A stretch of 64,000 bases of DNA from Zygaena filipendulae (GCA_907165275.2 OU015651.1:12236501-12300500); one strand, 5' to 3'. Shown: positions 37,561 to 49,500, counted from the first letter of the stretch. Numbers and translations: made by a program. The notes: a model not told the origin generated them from the letters alone.

Positions 37561-38199
37561 ATTATTCTACTGATAGAGATAAAATAAAAAAAAAACACAC
37601 ACACACCCACACACACGCGTTTTTTATCTTTATATAAGTGTATCTTTATCTTTATCCAATGCTCATAACATCATGTGAAAAATCTTCGGTATTTCTTTAA
37701 ATTAATTTAAAAACTCAACAATCTACGTTTCATTATAATTAAGGGCCCAACGCAAACGGGAATCGCAACCCAATGACATACATTAATTTGGTTGCAATTC
37801 CCAAATATCTATATTTTAAAACCAGGATTTCAAGATGGAAATACTAGGACAATACGGCTTATATAATTATTTATTGATCATCAACATAACGTGCACAAGA
37901 GCATGAAACACAAAAGAACACGAAAGAAACGTGTGACATCACGTTTTTTTTTTTATTTATATGTAAGAACAAATAAATAAAAAAAAAAAAAAAAAAAAAC
38001 AGTTTATAGACGAAGACAACATGCAAATATGTTTAAAAACGGACGCAGTATGAGTATATTTTGACCGAATTACTCCTACGACAGACACCAGTCTCTCACA
38101 ATAAAGGTCGTACCCTTAAGTTTGTACCTACTTAGTAATGACTGTGTTGTGTTGAGACTAATAAAGATATTATTATTATTATTATTATTATTTCAAAAT

Positions 38200-38295
38200 C
38201 AGACCGATCCCTGAGTATAACATAGGCTATATTGTAATCCGGAATTCCTACGGGAACTCCAAAATTATCGCGGGTGAAACCGCGCTGGACGCTAG
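38200..38295 (+). mobile_element. Helitron-like 3' part, variant B
   Basis: CCTGAGTATAACATAGGCTA and GCGGGTGAAACCGCGCTGGA then CGCTAG. Lies directly after a retroposon tail (AATAAAGATATTATTATTAT, 38159-38191). Confidence 0.55.
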
Positions 38296-38702
38296 TTAAA
38301 TATAAGATTGGACACATTCAGTTCCCGCCAAAAACCCTATTATGTCCGCAAATCCGCAACGTGGTTAGTCGGAGTGCTTCGACGCCATTGTTGCGCTGTA
38401 GCACTCTCGTCAACTTTCCAATTGCCAAACTGCTTTGCCGTGAACCCTAAGCGAGATAAAAAGTTTATGATGAGTCTGTCTGTGCTTTTAGTTGCAACTG
38501 TAAAAACCGTTCAATTTAGTTCAATAGTGAGACAGACGTACGTACAAAGAGAAAATCTAAAAAATATTGTTTTGAATTTTACTTTTCACACTTATTAACC
38601 CCAAAAGAATATCAGCTCCAAGTAATGTCTAGTTAACTTGTCTTTATAAATAAATTAAAATGAAAATTTATTTATTACCAGGCACAAATTACACATGTAG
38701 AG

Positions 38703-38901
38703 TAGCTGATCCCCGCGGTCTCTTCCGCGGTAATTTCGGAGTTCCCGCGGTAATTCCGGGATAAAAGTACTCTATATCCTTTTCTGTACCCACGACAACG
38801 TGTAAGTATGCAAAATTTCATGGTGATCCGTTAAGCCGTTGAGGCGTGAAAGCGTCACAAGCAAACAAATAAACTCATTTTCACTTTTATAATAGTAAGG
38901 A
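38703..38901 (-). mobile_element. Helitron-like element
   Basis: AGCTGATCCCCGCGGTCTCT at the left, TTTTATAATAGTAAGGATA at the right; near full length. Confidence 0.6.
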
Positions 38902-39029
38902 TAGATATATCATGTAATTTTAAACAAGGGACATGTTGAAACTAATAAAATATGCATAAAGAAATTATTGATAAATCACAGAGGAAACCTAAAGATTAAT
39001 GAGCGTACAAGCGACATCACTACATAGTA

Positions 39030-39221
39030 TAAAACAAAGTCATTTCCCGCTGTCTGTCCGTAGATATGAATGCTTAGATCTTTAAAACTACGCAACGGAT
39101 TTTCATGCGGTTTTCACTAATAGATAGAGTAATTCACGAGGAACGTTTATATTTATATTTTATCCTGGAACTCCCGCGGTAACATCGAAATTACCGCAGG
39201 TAAAACCACAGGGACAACCAG
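39030..39221 (+). mobile_element. Helitron-like element, diverged
   Basis: TCCCGCTGTCTGTCCGTAGA, CACTAATAGATAGAGTAATT and CTCCCGCGGTAACATCGAAA; ends CAGGTAAAACCACAGGGACA with a mutated CTAG (CCAG). Confidence 0.5.
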
Positions 39222-39544
39222 TTTTGGATATAATCCTGTCTGTTTCTGGCGCGCTCTAATTTGAACCGACTTCCAAAAAGGAGAAGGTTCTGCATTCAGC
39301 TGTATGTATGTTTTTTTTTAATGAATAGCGTATTTATATAAAGAAGTTAAAAAGGTACTTAATATGTTTTTAGACATTTGGAACGAGAATTGAATACTGA
39401 ATAGTGAATACTTTCTTTTAACATTAAGGTTACACCCTCTGATATCGACCTAATACAATGAATTATGTATCTCGATTTCTTTTAAGCTCAGTAGGTACAT
39501 ACTGCATACCTATCTACTTGTATGTAAATTAACAAAAAAATTAA

Positions 39545-40801
39545 AACCGACTTCCAAAAACACAAAACTGAAAAGCTAAAAATAAAAAACTAAAAATAAC
39601 AAAATACCGATTTAATCCAAAAGACAAAAACACACGTAATATTATTATTGGTTTGTGCTTCCACTGATCGGTTTGAATTCGGTGACAAGCCCGCTGGTGT
39701 CTGCCCACTTGGGTTGTTCTGCTCACGAAGAGCTGGTGGCGGGAGTCGACTTAGCCCATCTACCCCCTCCATATTTGGCTTGTCACCGACTTCATACCGA
39801 TCAGTGGTAGCACAAACCAATAATAATATTACGTGTGTTTTTGTCTTTTGGATTAAATCGGTATTTTGTTATTTTTAGTTTTTTATTTTTAGCTTTTCAG
39901 TTTTGTGTTTTTGGAAGTCGGTTTTAATTTTTTTGTTAAAATTTTGTTTATTTCTCGCTTTTAAGTGACTTAGTTTGTATTTCTCTAAGTTGCAATAGCC
40001 TAATGGCAACTGCTCATCACCTTTCACAAAATATTGTTTTTCCCGACGCAGGGACGTTAATTGTTGAGGAGTTCTCCTAGTACATCACCATCAGTTCCAC
40101 TTCACCATATACATTGTGACGGGCATAAATTGTTCAGAAACCATATTAAAGTTAACGATTCGGAACCCGTGAAATACCGATTATTGAGTAGTTCCGATGA
40201 CCATCTGCGGTCTTCATCATCAGTTCCACTTCTTCAAATTTTGCTTTCCGAAAGCAAAGAAACGATTTACTATAAAAAATACAAAAATTCCTATAGGTGT
40301 ACCCATAATTTTTGAAGAGTTCCCTCGATTACTCCAAGATCCCATCATCAGATCTCGACTTGGTGACAGTGGAATCAATTTAGGAGTATCCCCTTTCAAA
40401 CAAAAAAAGAATTTTCAAAATCGCTTCAATCGGAACCCGTGAAATACGTATTATTTTTGAGTTGTTCCGATGACCACCTGTGGTCTTCATCATCAGTTCC
40501 ACTTCTTCAAATTTTGCTTTCCAAAAGCAAATAAACGATTTACTATAAAAAATATCCAAATTGCTATAGGTGTGCCTATAATTTATGAAGAGTTCCCTCG
40601 ATTTCTCCAGGATCCCATCATCAGATCCCGACTTGGTGGCAATGGGACCTAATTGGGAGTATACCCTTTCAAACAAAAAAAGAATTTTTCAAATCGGTCC
40701 AACCGTCTTCGAGTAATCGGTGAACATACATAAAAAAAAAAAAAAAAAAAAAAACATACACACAATCGAACATAGAACCTCCTCCTTTTTGGAAGTCGGT
40801 T
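39545..40801 (+). mobile_element. Composite foldback element, copy 2
   Basis: Ends AACCGACTTCCAAAAACACA and TTTTTGGAAGTCGGTT. The left foldback (39545-39925) encloses a GC-richer spacer (CTGCTCACGAAGAGCTGGTG). The right section has two tandem units (about 40160-40425 and 40430-40690) and a 21-base A run before the end. The frames of 60-98 codons seen here follow the tandem units and are not proteins. Confidence 0.75.
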
Positions 40802-41430
40802 AAAAAAGGAGATTTCAGTAAAACCTTTCGACGTTTCCTACTCGAATGAATTTTCAGGGTTGTCCATTCTTGCATTAATATATCGCTTTACACAACCGAC
40901 ACATTGAGGTTTTGACGGATCCCAGGTACCGAAATCAAAGGTTCACATTTCTGTGGCCGAGGGAAAAGGCCCCTTTGTCGGAAGGATGCTTTTATTCGTC
41001 CACTTCAATTTCGGGCTTATTTTGCCTATAGGTACCCAATACCACATGACATTCCTTCACAATGTCACAATTACATCTATTTTACCTATGAGCGGGCTGT
41101 GTTAGTTATTTGAATCTGCGACTTTCATAAGATAGTTTTTTTTTATAATCGTAATTCAAACAGTAAATCGCTATATAAATTACACTACTTGTTTCCCGTG
41201 GCTCTACCCACGCTGGCGGCTGACGCGCTCGTCCTACTTTTAGGTAAGTACACATTTTGTTTTTTGACCGAACCGATTGTGTTTTTTTTTAAACTCTTTA
41301 TTTATCGTACAAATTGCGAATGCCAAAATGCACTTCATCATAAATGAATCAAATGTTTATATTTAGAACAATACCATCAATATTACAGAGAAAAGAAATT
41401 TGATCTTTTATAAGTTTGTTTGTAATGGAT
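40802..41430. other. Intergenic DNA, no gene recognised
   Basis: No recognisable element apart from short T runs. Confidence 0.35.
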
Positions 41431-41479
41431 TAAATTAACATTAAGCATCAAACATCCAGGACACGGATGATCAAAATCA

Positions 41480-41640
41480 AAAAATCAAAATATCAAAAAT
41501 TATTTATTACTTTCACAATATGAACTTATAACTAGGTAAATAGCTGGAGCCTCCTTTTAGGCATAATTATGCCTGTGCCAGGAGACTCCGCTCCTCATAA
41601 CTAATTTAAAATTAACAGTCAATTCAAACAGTCAAGTCAA
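41480..41640 (-). mobile_element. Retroposon 3' part, minus strand
   Basis: ATCAAAAATTATTTATTACT then CCTTTTAGGCATAATTATGC and CTGTGCCAGGAGACTCCGCT. I recall this module from lepidopteran interspersed repeats; family not certain. Confidence 0.45.
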
Positions 41641-41959
41641 TTGTCAAAAATATATTAGGCAGGCAGTTATTCGCAACTTATTATGCTAACATCGAATCGG
41701 AACGTGTGAATTTTACCAATCCGCCGATATTGCGATAATCCGAATTAGCACAACGCGTTCGAGCGTGCCCACCGAACGTATTCCGATCGCGTTAACCGCC
41801 GAATAAAATGATTCCCCGCCGGTATTAAATATAATAATAATATTATTATCATTAAAGTAGCACTCGACACGTATGGTACCGTTTGCAGAAAAAACGAATT
41901 TATTTATTTATCAAGGAAAACATACACTCGCAATCTACAATCCTTGCGAAATGAATCAA

Positions 41960-42540
41960 ATCAATCAAGAAATAAATCAGACCGATGAGGTTTCGGTCGC
42001 CCTTCGTTGCCCGAAGGATATTTTGGCGACACGATTTCAGTGACCAACAGGGCACAGTGACCGACACCGCACAGTGTCAATAGTGTGCAAACTACGGGAG
42101 AGTATATTGACCTAGTATGGTACCCAACCAAACACCGGTAACCAGAAATACTGTTGACCAATCTTCGGTGGGGAACTTTTCGGTCGCGAACTTTACTCGC
42201 GAACAGGAACAGGAAGCCGAAGAGCAAAGAAAGTGTAAGGTGTATATTATACGACTAATAAAAAAACAGAGGAAACAAAAAGCAATTTAAAAAATCAAAC
42301 GAACTTCAAAATAAAAATTAAGAAGAAATAACAGACCAGGGAAAAATAATTTCTTCGTCTTGGCGAATACCGACAAACGGCACCCAGCCCCCAGGGGATG
42401 TCTTTCGTGCCTTTGAAGCGCGAGGTGCTTTAGGCCGCAAGGCCGTAGGTGTCGCCCACGACAACCGAACTTCGGTAGCAGAAATGCTGGTGACCGATTT
42501 TCGGTGGAGAAGATTCGGTCGCGTCCAATACAGAGCATTT
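41960..42540. repeat. Unclassified GC-richer block with an internal diverged direct repeat
   Basis: Segments 42137-42190 and 42472-42522 are diverged copies: AGAAATACTGTTGACC with CTTCGGTGGGGAA and TTCGGTCGCG against AGAAATGCTGGTGACC with TTTCGGTGGAGAA and TTCGGTCGCG. Possibly the remnant of an LTR or other transposon; no coding motif is seen. Confidence 0.35.
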
Positions 42541-42558
42541 TTCTCTCAGGGTATGTTA

Positions 42559-42973
42559 GGCCCGTATTTCAGAAGGTGACTCAGATCACGTTTTACTTGA
42601 GATTAGTTTTAAGCTCAGAACATAACTCAAGCGTACAACTTATTATAGAATGCGTTTTAAGTTCTAATTACTTAAAACTTGTCTTGAGTAGGGATTCTGA
42701 ACTCTGATTGGTTCTAATCAGTTGAAACTAGTCTAGAGTAGAGATTTTGAGCTCTGATTGGTTGAGTGGTCTTGACATGACAGACGTAAACAAAGATCAA
42801 ATCTTTGCTTGAGTATAGATTAGTACTCAAGCGTCGTTCTAGAATAAGGAAATAACTCAGCTGATTGTTGATTGATGAATCTCGTTTCAAGTAAGGTTCT
42901 AAAATTAAAGCTTTACTTGAAATTAGTTTTAAAACTAGATTCATGACTTGAGTAACCTTTTGGAATACGGACC
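42559..42973. mobile_element. MITE with TTA target duplication (PIF/Harbinger-like)
   Basis: GGCCCGTATTTCAGAAGGT at the left and ACCTTTTGGAATACGGACC at the right, flanked by TTA on both sides (42556-42558 and 42974-42976). Three-base TWA duplications are the hallmark of PIF/Harbinger. Interior repeats of ACTTGAGATTAGTTTTAA and its complement. Confidence 0.75.
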
Positions 42974-43361
42974 TTAGTATCGTATGTTGATTGTACCTAC
43001 ATTTAAGCATAAACATAGGACTCGGATCGGAAACTTTAAACAATCCCCGTAAGATTAGTGATCACATCAACTTGTATCATTAACCCTGATTTGATCGAAT
43101 AAGTTACGAAATAACGTTAATAATGCAGCGATAGTTTGATGGTTGCCGCGTTTTGCACTATTCATACAGATCGGCGAAGTTTAGCCGAAGATATTGAATA
43201 CTTGTGGCTATTAGGTATGAGTTGCTCTAGCTGTTCTGGAGACTTGAATGATGTATTTAATCTTAGATATTAGTTAACAAAGTAATATACAACATGTTAT
43301 GTATGTGATATTATGTAGCACTTTCGAATAGTTACAATCATACCAAATATATATCTATACT

Positions 43362-43645
43362 AGCTGTCCCCCGCGATTTCATCCGCGGTAATTTTGGAGT
43401 TCTCGCGTAGGTGAGGGAAAAAAGTACTCTATGTCCTTCTTTGTACCCCGACAGTAGTTTACGGTGATTAGCTGTTCCCCGCATTAGTGCCGGAGTTCCC
43501 GCGGGAATTCCGGGATAAAAACTATCCTATCTTTTAAGTTGGACCATATTATAAATGGTTACAAAATTTTATCAAAATCCGTTCAGTAGTTTCGGAGTCC
43601 ATCGCGGACAAACAACGTGACACGTGATTTATATTAAGATTATTT
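43362..43645 (-). mobile_element. Two adjacent Helitron-like fragments
   Basis: The first starts CTAGCTGTCCCCCGCGATTT; the second starts AGCTGTTCCCCGCATTAGTG and continues through CGTTCAGTAGTTTCGGAGTC to about 43645. The second has a collapsed hairpin. Confidence 0.5.
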
Positions 43646-43698
43646 CTCCAAGGCTTTTTTTGTGGCAACGCATATCCATAATTTGAATATTATTTTTT

Positions 43699-43744
43699 AA
43701 CCGACTTCCAAAAAGGAGGAGGTTCTATGTTCGATTGTATGTAT

Positions 43745-43795
<51 letters not shown>

Positions 43796-44992
43796 ATGTT
43801 CACCGATTACTCGAAGACGGTTGGACCGATTTGAAAAATTCTTTTTTTGTTTGAAAGGGTTTACTCCCAATTAGGTCCCATTGCCACCAAGTCGGGATCT
43901 GATGATGGGATCTTGGCGTAATCGAGGGAACTCTTCAAAAATTATAGGCACACCTATAGCGATTTGGGTATTTTTGATAGTAAATCGTTCATTTACTTTC
44001 GGAAAGCAAAATTTGAAGAAGTGGAACTGATGATGAAGACCACAGGTGGTCATCGGAACAACTCAAAAATAATACGTATTTCACGGGTTCCGATTGAAGC
44101 GATTTCAAAAATTGTTTTTTTGTTTGAAAGGGGATACTCCCAAATTGATTCCATTGTCACTAAGTCGAGATCTGATGATAGGATCTTGGAGTAATCGAGG
44201 GAACTCTTCAAAAATTATGAGAACACTTATAGCGATTTATGTATTTTTCTAGTAAAACGTTTCTTTGCTTTCGGAAAGCAAAATTTGAAGAAGAGGAACT
44301 GATGATGAAGACCACAGATGGTCATCGGAACTACTCAATAATGGGTATTTCAGGAGTTCTGAATCGATAACTTTAATATGGTTTCTAAACAATTTATGCC
44401 CGTCACAATGTATATGGTGAAGTGGAACTGATGGTGATGTACTAGGAGAACTCCTCAACAATTAACGTCCCTGCGTCGGGAAAAGCAATATTTTGTAAAA
44501 GGTTATGAGTAGTTGACATTAGGCTATTGTAACTTAGATAAATTAGATACAAACCGACTCACTAAAAAGCAAGAAATAAACAAATTTTTAACAAAAAAAT
44601 TAAAACCGACTTCCAAAAACACAAAACTAAAAAACTAAAAATAAAAAGCTAAAAATAACAAAATACCGATTTACTTAATCCAAAAGACAAAAACACACGT
44701 AATATTATTATTGGTTTGTGCTACCACTGATCGGTATGAAGTCGGTGACAAGCCAGATATGGAGGGGGAAGATGGGCTAAGTCGACTCCCGCCACCAGCT
44801 CTTCGTGAGCAGAACAACCCAAATGGGCAGACACCAGCGGGCTTGTCACCGAATTCAAACCGATCAGTGGTAGCACAAACCAATAATAATATTACGTGTG
44901 TTTTTGTCTTTTGGATTAAGTAAATCGGTATTTTGTTATTTTTAGCTTTTTATTTTTAGTTTTTTAGTTTTGTGTTTTTGGAAGTCGGTTTT
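43699..44992 (-). mobile_element. Composite foldback element, copy 3 (inverted relative to copy 2)
   Basis: Same order as 39545-40801 but reversed: AACCGACTTCCAAAAAGGAG, a run of T (about 43749-43790), tandem units, then the foldback with AGCCAGATATGGAGGGGGAA spacer, ending TTTTTGGAAGTCGGTT. Copies 2 and 3 form a large inverted pair with 2.9 kb between. Confidence 0.75.
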
Positions 44993-45257
44993 AATTTTTT
45001 TGTTAAAAATTTGTTTATTAAACTTATGTTGTCCGTTATTGACGCAAATAAGGCAAAATCATTTCACTCGATTCAATTTCTAAATCCCTTCAGGAATTCT
45101 TTATTACAGGATGAAAAGTATTCTAATAGGTATATAAAGAAAGAAAGAAAGAAAAATGAGTTTATTGGTCCCCACATAAAGATAAAAAATAAGAGACGGA
45201 CAAAATACAAACTTAACAAATATGGTACCTATACATTAATTACCTACTCAGGAATAC

Positions 45258-45463
45258 TAAAGCGCTTATTACACCTTGCAATTTCAGGGCACCAATTTAG
45301 GGCTCTAAATCGGATACAATTTAGGTTCGGCGAGTGAGAGAGAGAGAGCGAGTAACCACACTACACTAAATCGACTACTCTAGGTTACATTTTAGTGTAG
45401 TGTGATTACTCGCTCTCTCTTTCATTCACCGACCCTAAATTGCAAGGTGTAATAAGTGCTTTA
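45258..45463. mobile_element. TIR element with purine-rich hairpin arms (206 bp)
   Basis: TAAAGCGCTTATTACACCTT at the left and AAGGTGTAATAAGTGCTTTA at the right. Inside, CGAGTGAGAGAGAGAGAGCG pairs with CGCTCTCTCTTTCATTCACC, and CACTACACTAAAT with ATTTTAGTGTAGTG. Confidence 0.7.
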
Positions 45464-45712
45464 AGTTTACAAGAAACATAACATTATCTACAGTATCCAA
45501 TATCTATGGTAGTAGTGCCATGGGATATTTTTTATCCTGAAGTTTTCGTAGGAATGTCAAAGTCGTAGTTTTAACTATTCAACTGAATACCATGAAATTT
45601 TGCATCGTCGTCAGTGATACTTAAGTATGTACTTTCAATCCCGGAACCTCCGCGGAAACTCATAAATTATCGTGGGTGAAAAGCGAGAAACAGCTAAGTA
45701 GTACCTAAATAA

Positions 45713-45961
45713 TCTACTAATATTATAAATGTGAAAGTGTGGATGTTTAGATGTTTGGATGTTTGTTACTCAATCAATCATTTGGATTAAATTTGGCATG
45801 CACGTTGTGAGGGGTACAGAGAAGGACATAAAAAATAGTACATTGTTATCCTAGGGGTGAAAGTAACTTATTTAGTCCCTCGATAAAAATGTACTATTTT
45901 ATCCCGGAATTCCCGCGGGAACTCCAAAATTACCGCGGATGAAACCGCGGGGCACAGCTAG
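45713..45961 (+). mobile_element. Helitron-like element with an internal palindrome
   Basis: TCTACTAATATTATAAATGT at the start and GATGAAACCGCGGGGCACAG then CTAG at the end. A 69-bp palindrome at 45832-45900 interrupts the core after AGAAGGACATA. Confidence 0.7.
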
Positions 45962-46302
45962 TTTAAAATAACTATAATTATGCTTCTATAACAATGATGT
46001 GTACCTATATTATATATAACTAACAATTCTCTACCATTAATGTAATTATTGCAAATTGAATACTCACCATGCGGAATGTGTTATTAGATTCGATAGAATT
46101 TCGAGTTTGTTCAATTATTCTATCGACTCTGCCGATGCCGGCTATGATAATATCGCGATGAATATTCATCCGTTATTTAATTTATTGCTACACGGTACAA
46201 TTCCCTTTTATTCTAACCTGAAAATCGCTTCACCAACCAAAGATAATGGATTTGATTCTCAGAATAAACAAATGGCAATAATATTAGGTACTACTTGATT
46301 TA

Positions 46303-46829
46303 ATCCTTTACAATAATAAATGCGAATGTGAGTTTATTTATTTGTTTGTTTGTTACGTTTTCACGATTTAACTACTCAACCGATGATCGCGAAATTTTGC
46401 ATACACATTGTCTGGGGTACAGATATGGACATGGGGTACCTCTTTTCCCGGAATTGGGTGTTTTCTAAGGTATGAAAATCGAAATTCTTATTAGTCCGTT
46501 ATTTAGAAAATAAAAAAATATTAGACACGTATTTTTTGCTTTTTCAAATTAATGAAAATAAACATAGATAAAGGGCATTAAAGTTAAGGGTGGGGGACTG
46601 GTGACGTCATTATTCGGTATAAGCTCCGTACAAAATGCACCGGGTTGTGACGTTATGCGGAATTTCAACTCAATGTTTCGCCGTTATTTTTTTAACGTTC
46701 GTTAAAAAAAAATACGTGTCCAATATTTTTTATTAAACTTAACACGACAACTAAAAAAAAGTTGTCAAGTAGCTAATTCCAGGAAGAACTCCGAAATGAA
46801 CGCAGGTGAAACCGCGAGGAACACCTAGT
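46303..46829 (+). mobile_element. Helitron-like element split by another repeat
   Basis: The 5' half (AATAATAAATGCGAATGTGA through TTTTCCCGGAATT, to about 46455) and 3' half (CCAGGAAGAACTCCGAAATG through GGTGAAACCGCGAGGAACAC and CTAG at 46826) are separated by the TGACGTCA-core repeat, copy 2 (about 46463-46735). Confidence 0.65.
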
Positions 46830-47080
46830 AATCTAAATAAATAGAAATGCATGTTCCACTTTCAACCATTGATTCGATTGTGAAGATACTTTGGTGGGTT
46901 GTTCCGTCGCGTCACCGGAGGTTCTTGATATAGAGTTCCAGCGGGAATTCCGTAACTCACACGGGAAAACTGCGGGTACCTACTAGCTAGTTACGTACTT
47001 ATAAAAGCTGTCACCCGCGGTTTCGTCCACACGATATTTGAAATTCTATCGAGAACTCCGGGGTAAAATTGGACATAGAT

Positions 47081-47287
47081 AAGCAATAAGTATAGTGTGT
47101 TAACCCACATTGGAGAAATTTTAAATAAATCGTGTTTTGAAATCATAGCGCCATTTTGTGTTTAACATATTGTTGTTGGTGTTTAAACAATGTCATAAGG
47201 TAAACACGTAATTGAAAAATGTTCTATTGGTAACTCTTAATTCTGTTTCAATAACTTAATTTTGTGGCTTAACATTTTATTGCTATG
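47081..47287. mobile_element. TIR element, GTGTGTTAACCCA family, copy 1
   Basis: ATAAGCAATAAGTATAGTGTGTTAACCCA-type left end and GGCTTAACATTTTATTGCTA right end. Same interior as 57832-58044 (GGAGAAAT, AAATCGTGTTTT, ATAGCGCCAT). Confidence 0.6.
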
Positions 47288-47411
47288 TCCAATGTGTTAC
47301 CGTAAGATATTTTAAATTTTACTAAGCGAATAATATCTTTTTTTTTCGTCACTGACGCTATTGTGGAGAAAGAACACACTTTAATAAGTAGGTAGGTACA
47401 CTTTACCGACG

Positions 47412-47745
47412 GAATAGGCTAGTTTCCTAAATTTTTTTTTTAGTCCGTTTTGTAGATTATTAAAAAATATTGGACACGTATTTTTTTTATTTTTTATGTA
47501 ACCAAAAAATAACGGAGATATATCAAGCCGAAATTTCACATGACGTCACGCCTCGCTACAGTTTGTTCGCACGTTATAGCGAGCTGTGACATCACGAGTC
47601 CCCCACCCTAAACTTGAATGCGCTTTATCTATGCATATTTCCATTATTTTAAAAAAGCAAAAAATACGTGTCTTTTATTTTTTTATTATCTAACTGACGG
47701 ACTAAATAGAATTTCGATTTTTTTACCCAGGAAACTAGCCTATTC
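47412..47745 (-). mobile_element. TGACGTCA-core TIR element, copy 3, complete
   Basis: GAATAGGCTAGTTTCCT at the left and its exact complement AGGAAACTAGCCTATTC at the right (17 bp). Interior as in 9318-9580 but inverted. This copy defines the true ends of the family. Confidence 0.7.
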
Positions 47746-48224
47746 TTACTCATTCCGCTTTGTTTCGCATCTCAATTCTCTGTCATTGCCTTATCTTTTC
47801 GGCGTGTCGTCATTCAAAGAGCATCATTTCATAAAGTGCACTTCTATACATAGTCGTACATACATATACGTATTCATATAACAACATATACGCTCACTAA
47901 GCTCGTTGAAGTTGATAGAGTATAATATATATTTCAAGACATCTCGTTTTAAATAGATTTTGAATTTAGACATAATTATTTTCTGATAAAACAAAGTTGG
48001 TTGGTTAATTACACCACTTATAACTCAAGAACTCGTTCGGCCGATTTTTATTTTCTTTGATTAGTTGGATTCGTCTCCACCCCGAAAAAAGTTTATGAAG
48101 AAAATTAATTTCCTCCCACATTTTGTATGGAACGGCTTATTTGATGATTTGACAGCTGATTTAATTGCGGCGTGAAAGCATTACAAACAAATAAATAAAC
48201 TCACATTCGCATTTCATAGTAAAA

Positions 48225-48400
48225 ACTAATTGTGCCCCGCGGTTTCACCCGCGTGAGCTTCGGAATTCCCGCAGGAACCACTTTTTTCTAATATAAAGCA
48301 GCCTAAGTTATTCCTTTTATTATGAGCTATCTGACAGTGAAAGACCCGTTAAAATCGGTCCAGCCGTTTTAGAGATTAGCCTCAACAAACAGACAGACAG
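48225..48400 (-). mobile_element. Helitron-like element, 5' variant D
   Basis: AATTGTGCCCCGCGGTTTCA at the left; interior AGCAGCCTAAGTTATTCCTT and ATCGGTCCAGCCGTTTTAGA; ends AACAGACAGACAG. A related copy is at 55727-55905. Confidence 0.6.
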
Positions 48401-48427
48401 GAAAAATTTGGAATTCAATTTTATTTA

Positions 48428-48530
48428 TATGTATGTAGTATGTAAATGTATGTATGTATGTAAATGTATGTATGTATGTAAATGTATGTATGTATGTATC
48501 ATGTTTGTATGTATGGATGTGTGTATGTAT
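48428..48530. repeat. GTAT tetranucleotide-rich tract
   Basis: Runs of TGTATGTATGTAAATGTATG in higher-order units of about 20 bp. Confidence 0.75.
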
Positions 48531-49339
48531 AGACACCCAGACTGGGGATGAATTCAAAAATTCCATCACAAAAATAGTTACAGTGGTGCCAGGTGCAGGT
48601 TACAGCTAGTCTTCCAGTATGCTAGCGAGTGTGAAGAAAGCATCGCCTGTGAACAATGTTCCAACCACGAAATGGGCCTCATTTCCATACCAATTTACTT
48701 TCCATCCGTAGCGTATTTAGAAGGAGGAATATGACATACATAATATAAGTTTAGAACAATCTGCCCTTACTTGTACCTACCATCCAATTTTATGTGTATT
48801 TTTTTCTATACTCACTTATAGAGACAATGGATTTGATTTTTTGTGTTTGTAATGTATAAATAAAAAAAAAAAACTGAACGGATTTTAAATATTATTTCAC
48901 TTATAGAAAGGTACAGTGTTCCGTAGTGATATAGCAAAAAAAAGAGTGGTTGGGCAAGCAGTGTGCAGCAGGTTTAACATGGTTTTGTATTAAATGATGT
49001 ACCTATTTTATATTCATTAATAATATAATTTAACCTTAAATAACCTTAAATATTTTTTTATGATTCCTGTTCTAATTATTATACAATGTACCGACAGCTG
49101 ATCGAGGTCGTTCACCCCCGATGCAACACCCCCGCGTACGCCGCAATTGATATTATTACAAATAGATAGTGACTGTTCATATTTTGCTTATTTAAAGCCG
49201 GATAAAAAAATATAAAAAAGTTTTGAAAAAATAATGGAAATATGTTCTATTACCGATACTGAACCACCAAAATTTTTTTGCGCATTGCTTAAAAAATATT
49301 CCTGTATACCTACCAAATCATGATATAAATCTTTTGTTT

Positions 49340-49500
49340 TTGTCTGGTCCACCTAAAGGTGGTCTGGAAGAGATCGCTAGTAAAGCGATACAACCGCCTT
49401 TTGTATGCCTTAGTTTATAAGTTTTGTTTTTTAGAAACACACTGTAACTTTATTTTGGAGTACAATTAAGAGTTCTATTCTGTTCTGTTCTGTTTTTTTT
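49340..49500 (+). mobile_element. Retroposon 3' end feeding into a pentamer array
   Basis: GGTGGTCTGGAAGAGATCGC then GCCTTTTGTATGCCTTAGTT, TAACTTTATTTTGGAGTACA and ATTAAGAG followed by TTCTA and TTCTG units. The sister copy at 51655-51810 ends AATAAAGTGTATTCTATTCT with an unexpanded tail. Confidence 0.65.

Noticed and set aside
39590..40676. Frames of 60-98 codons repeated at 5320-5972, 39541-40676 and 43871-44923
   Set aside because: They recur in each copy of the composite foldback element on either strand and include its tandem units; nothing resembles transposase.
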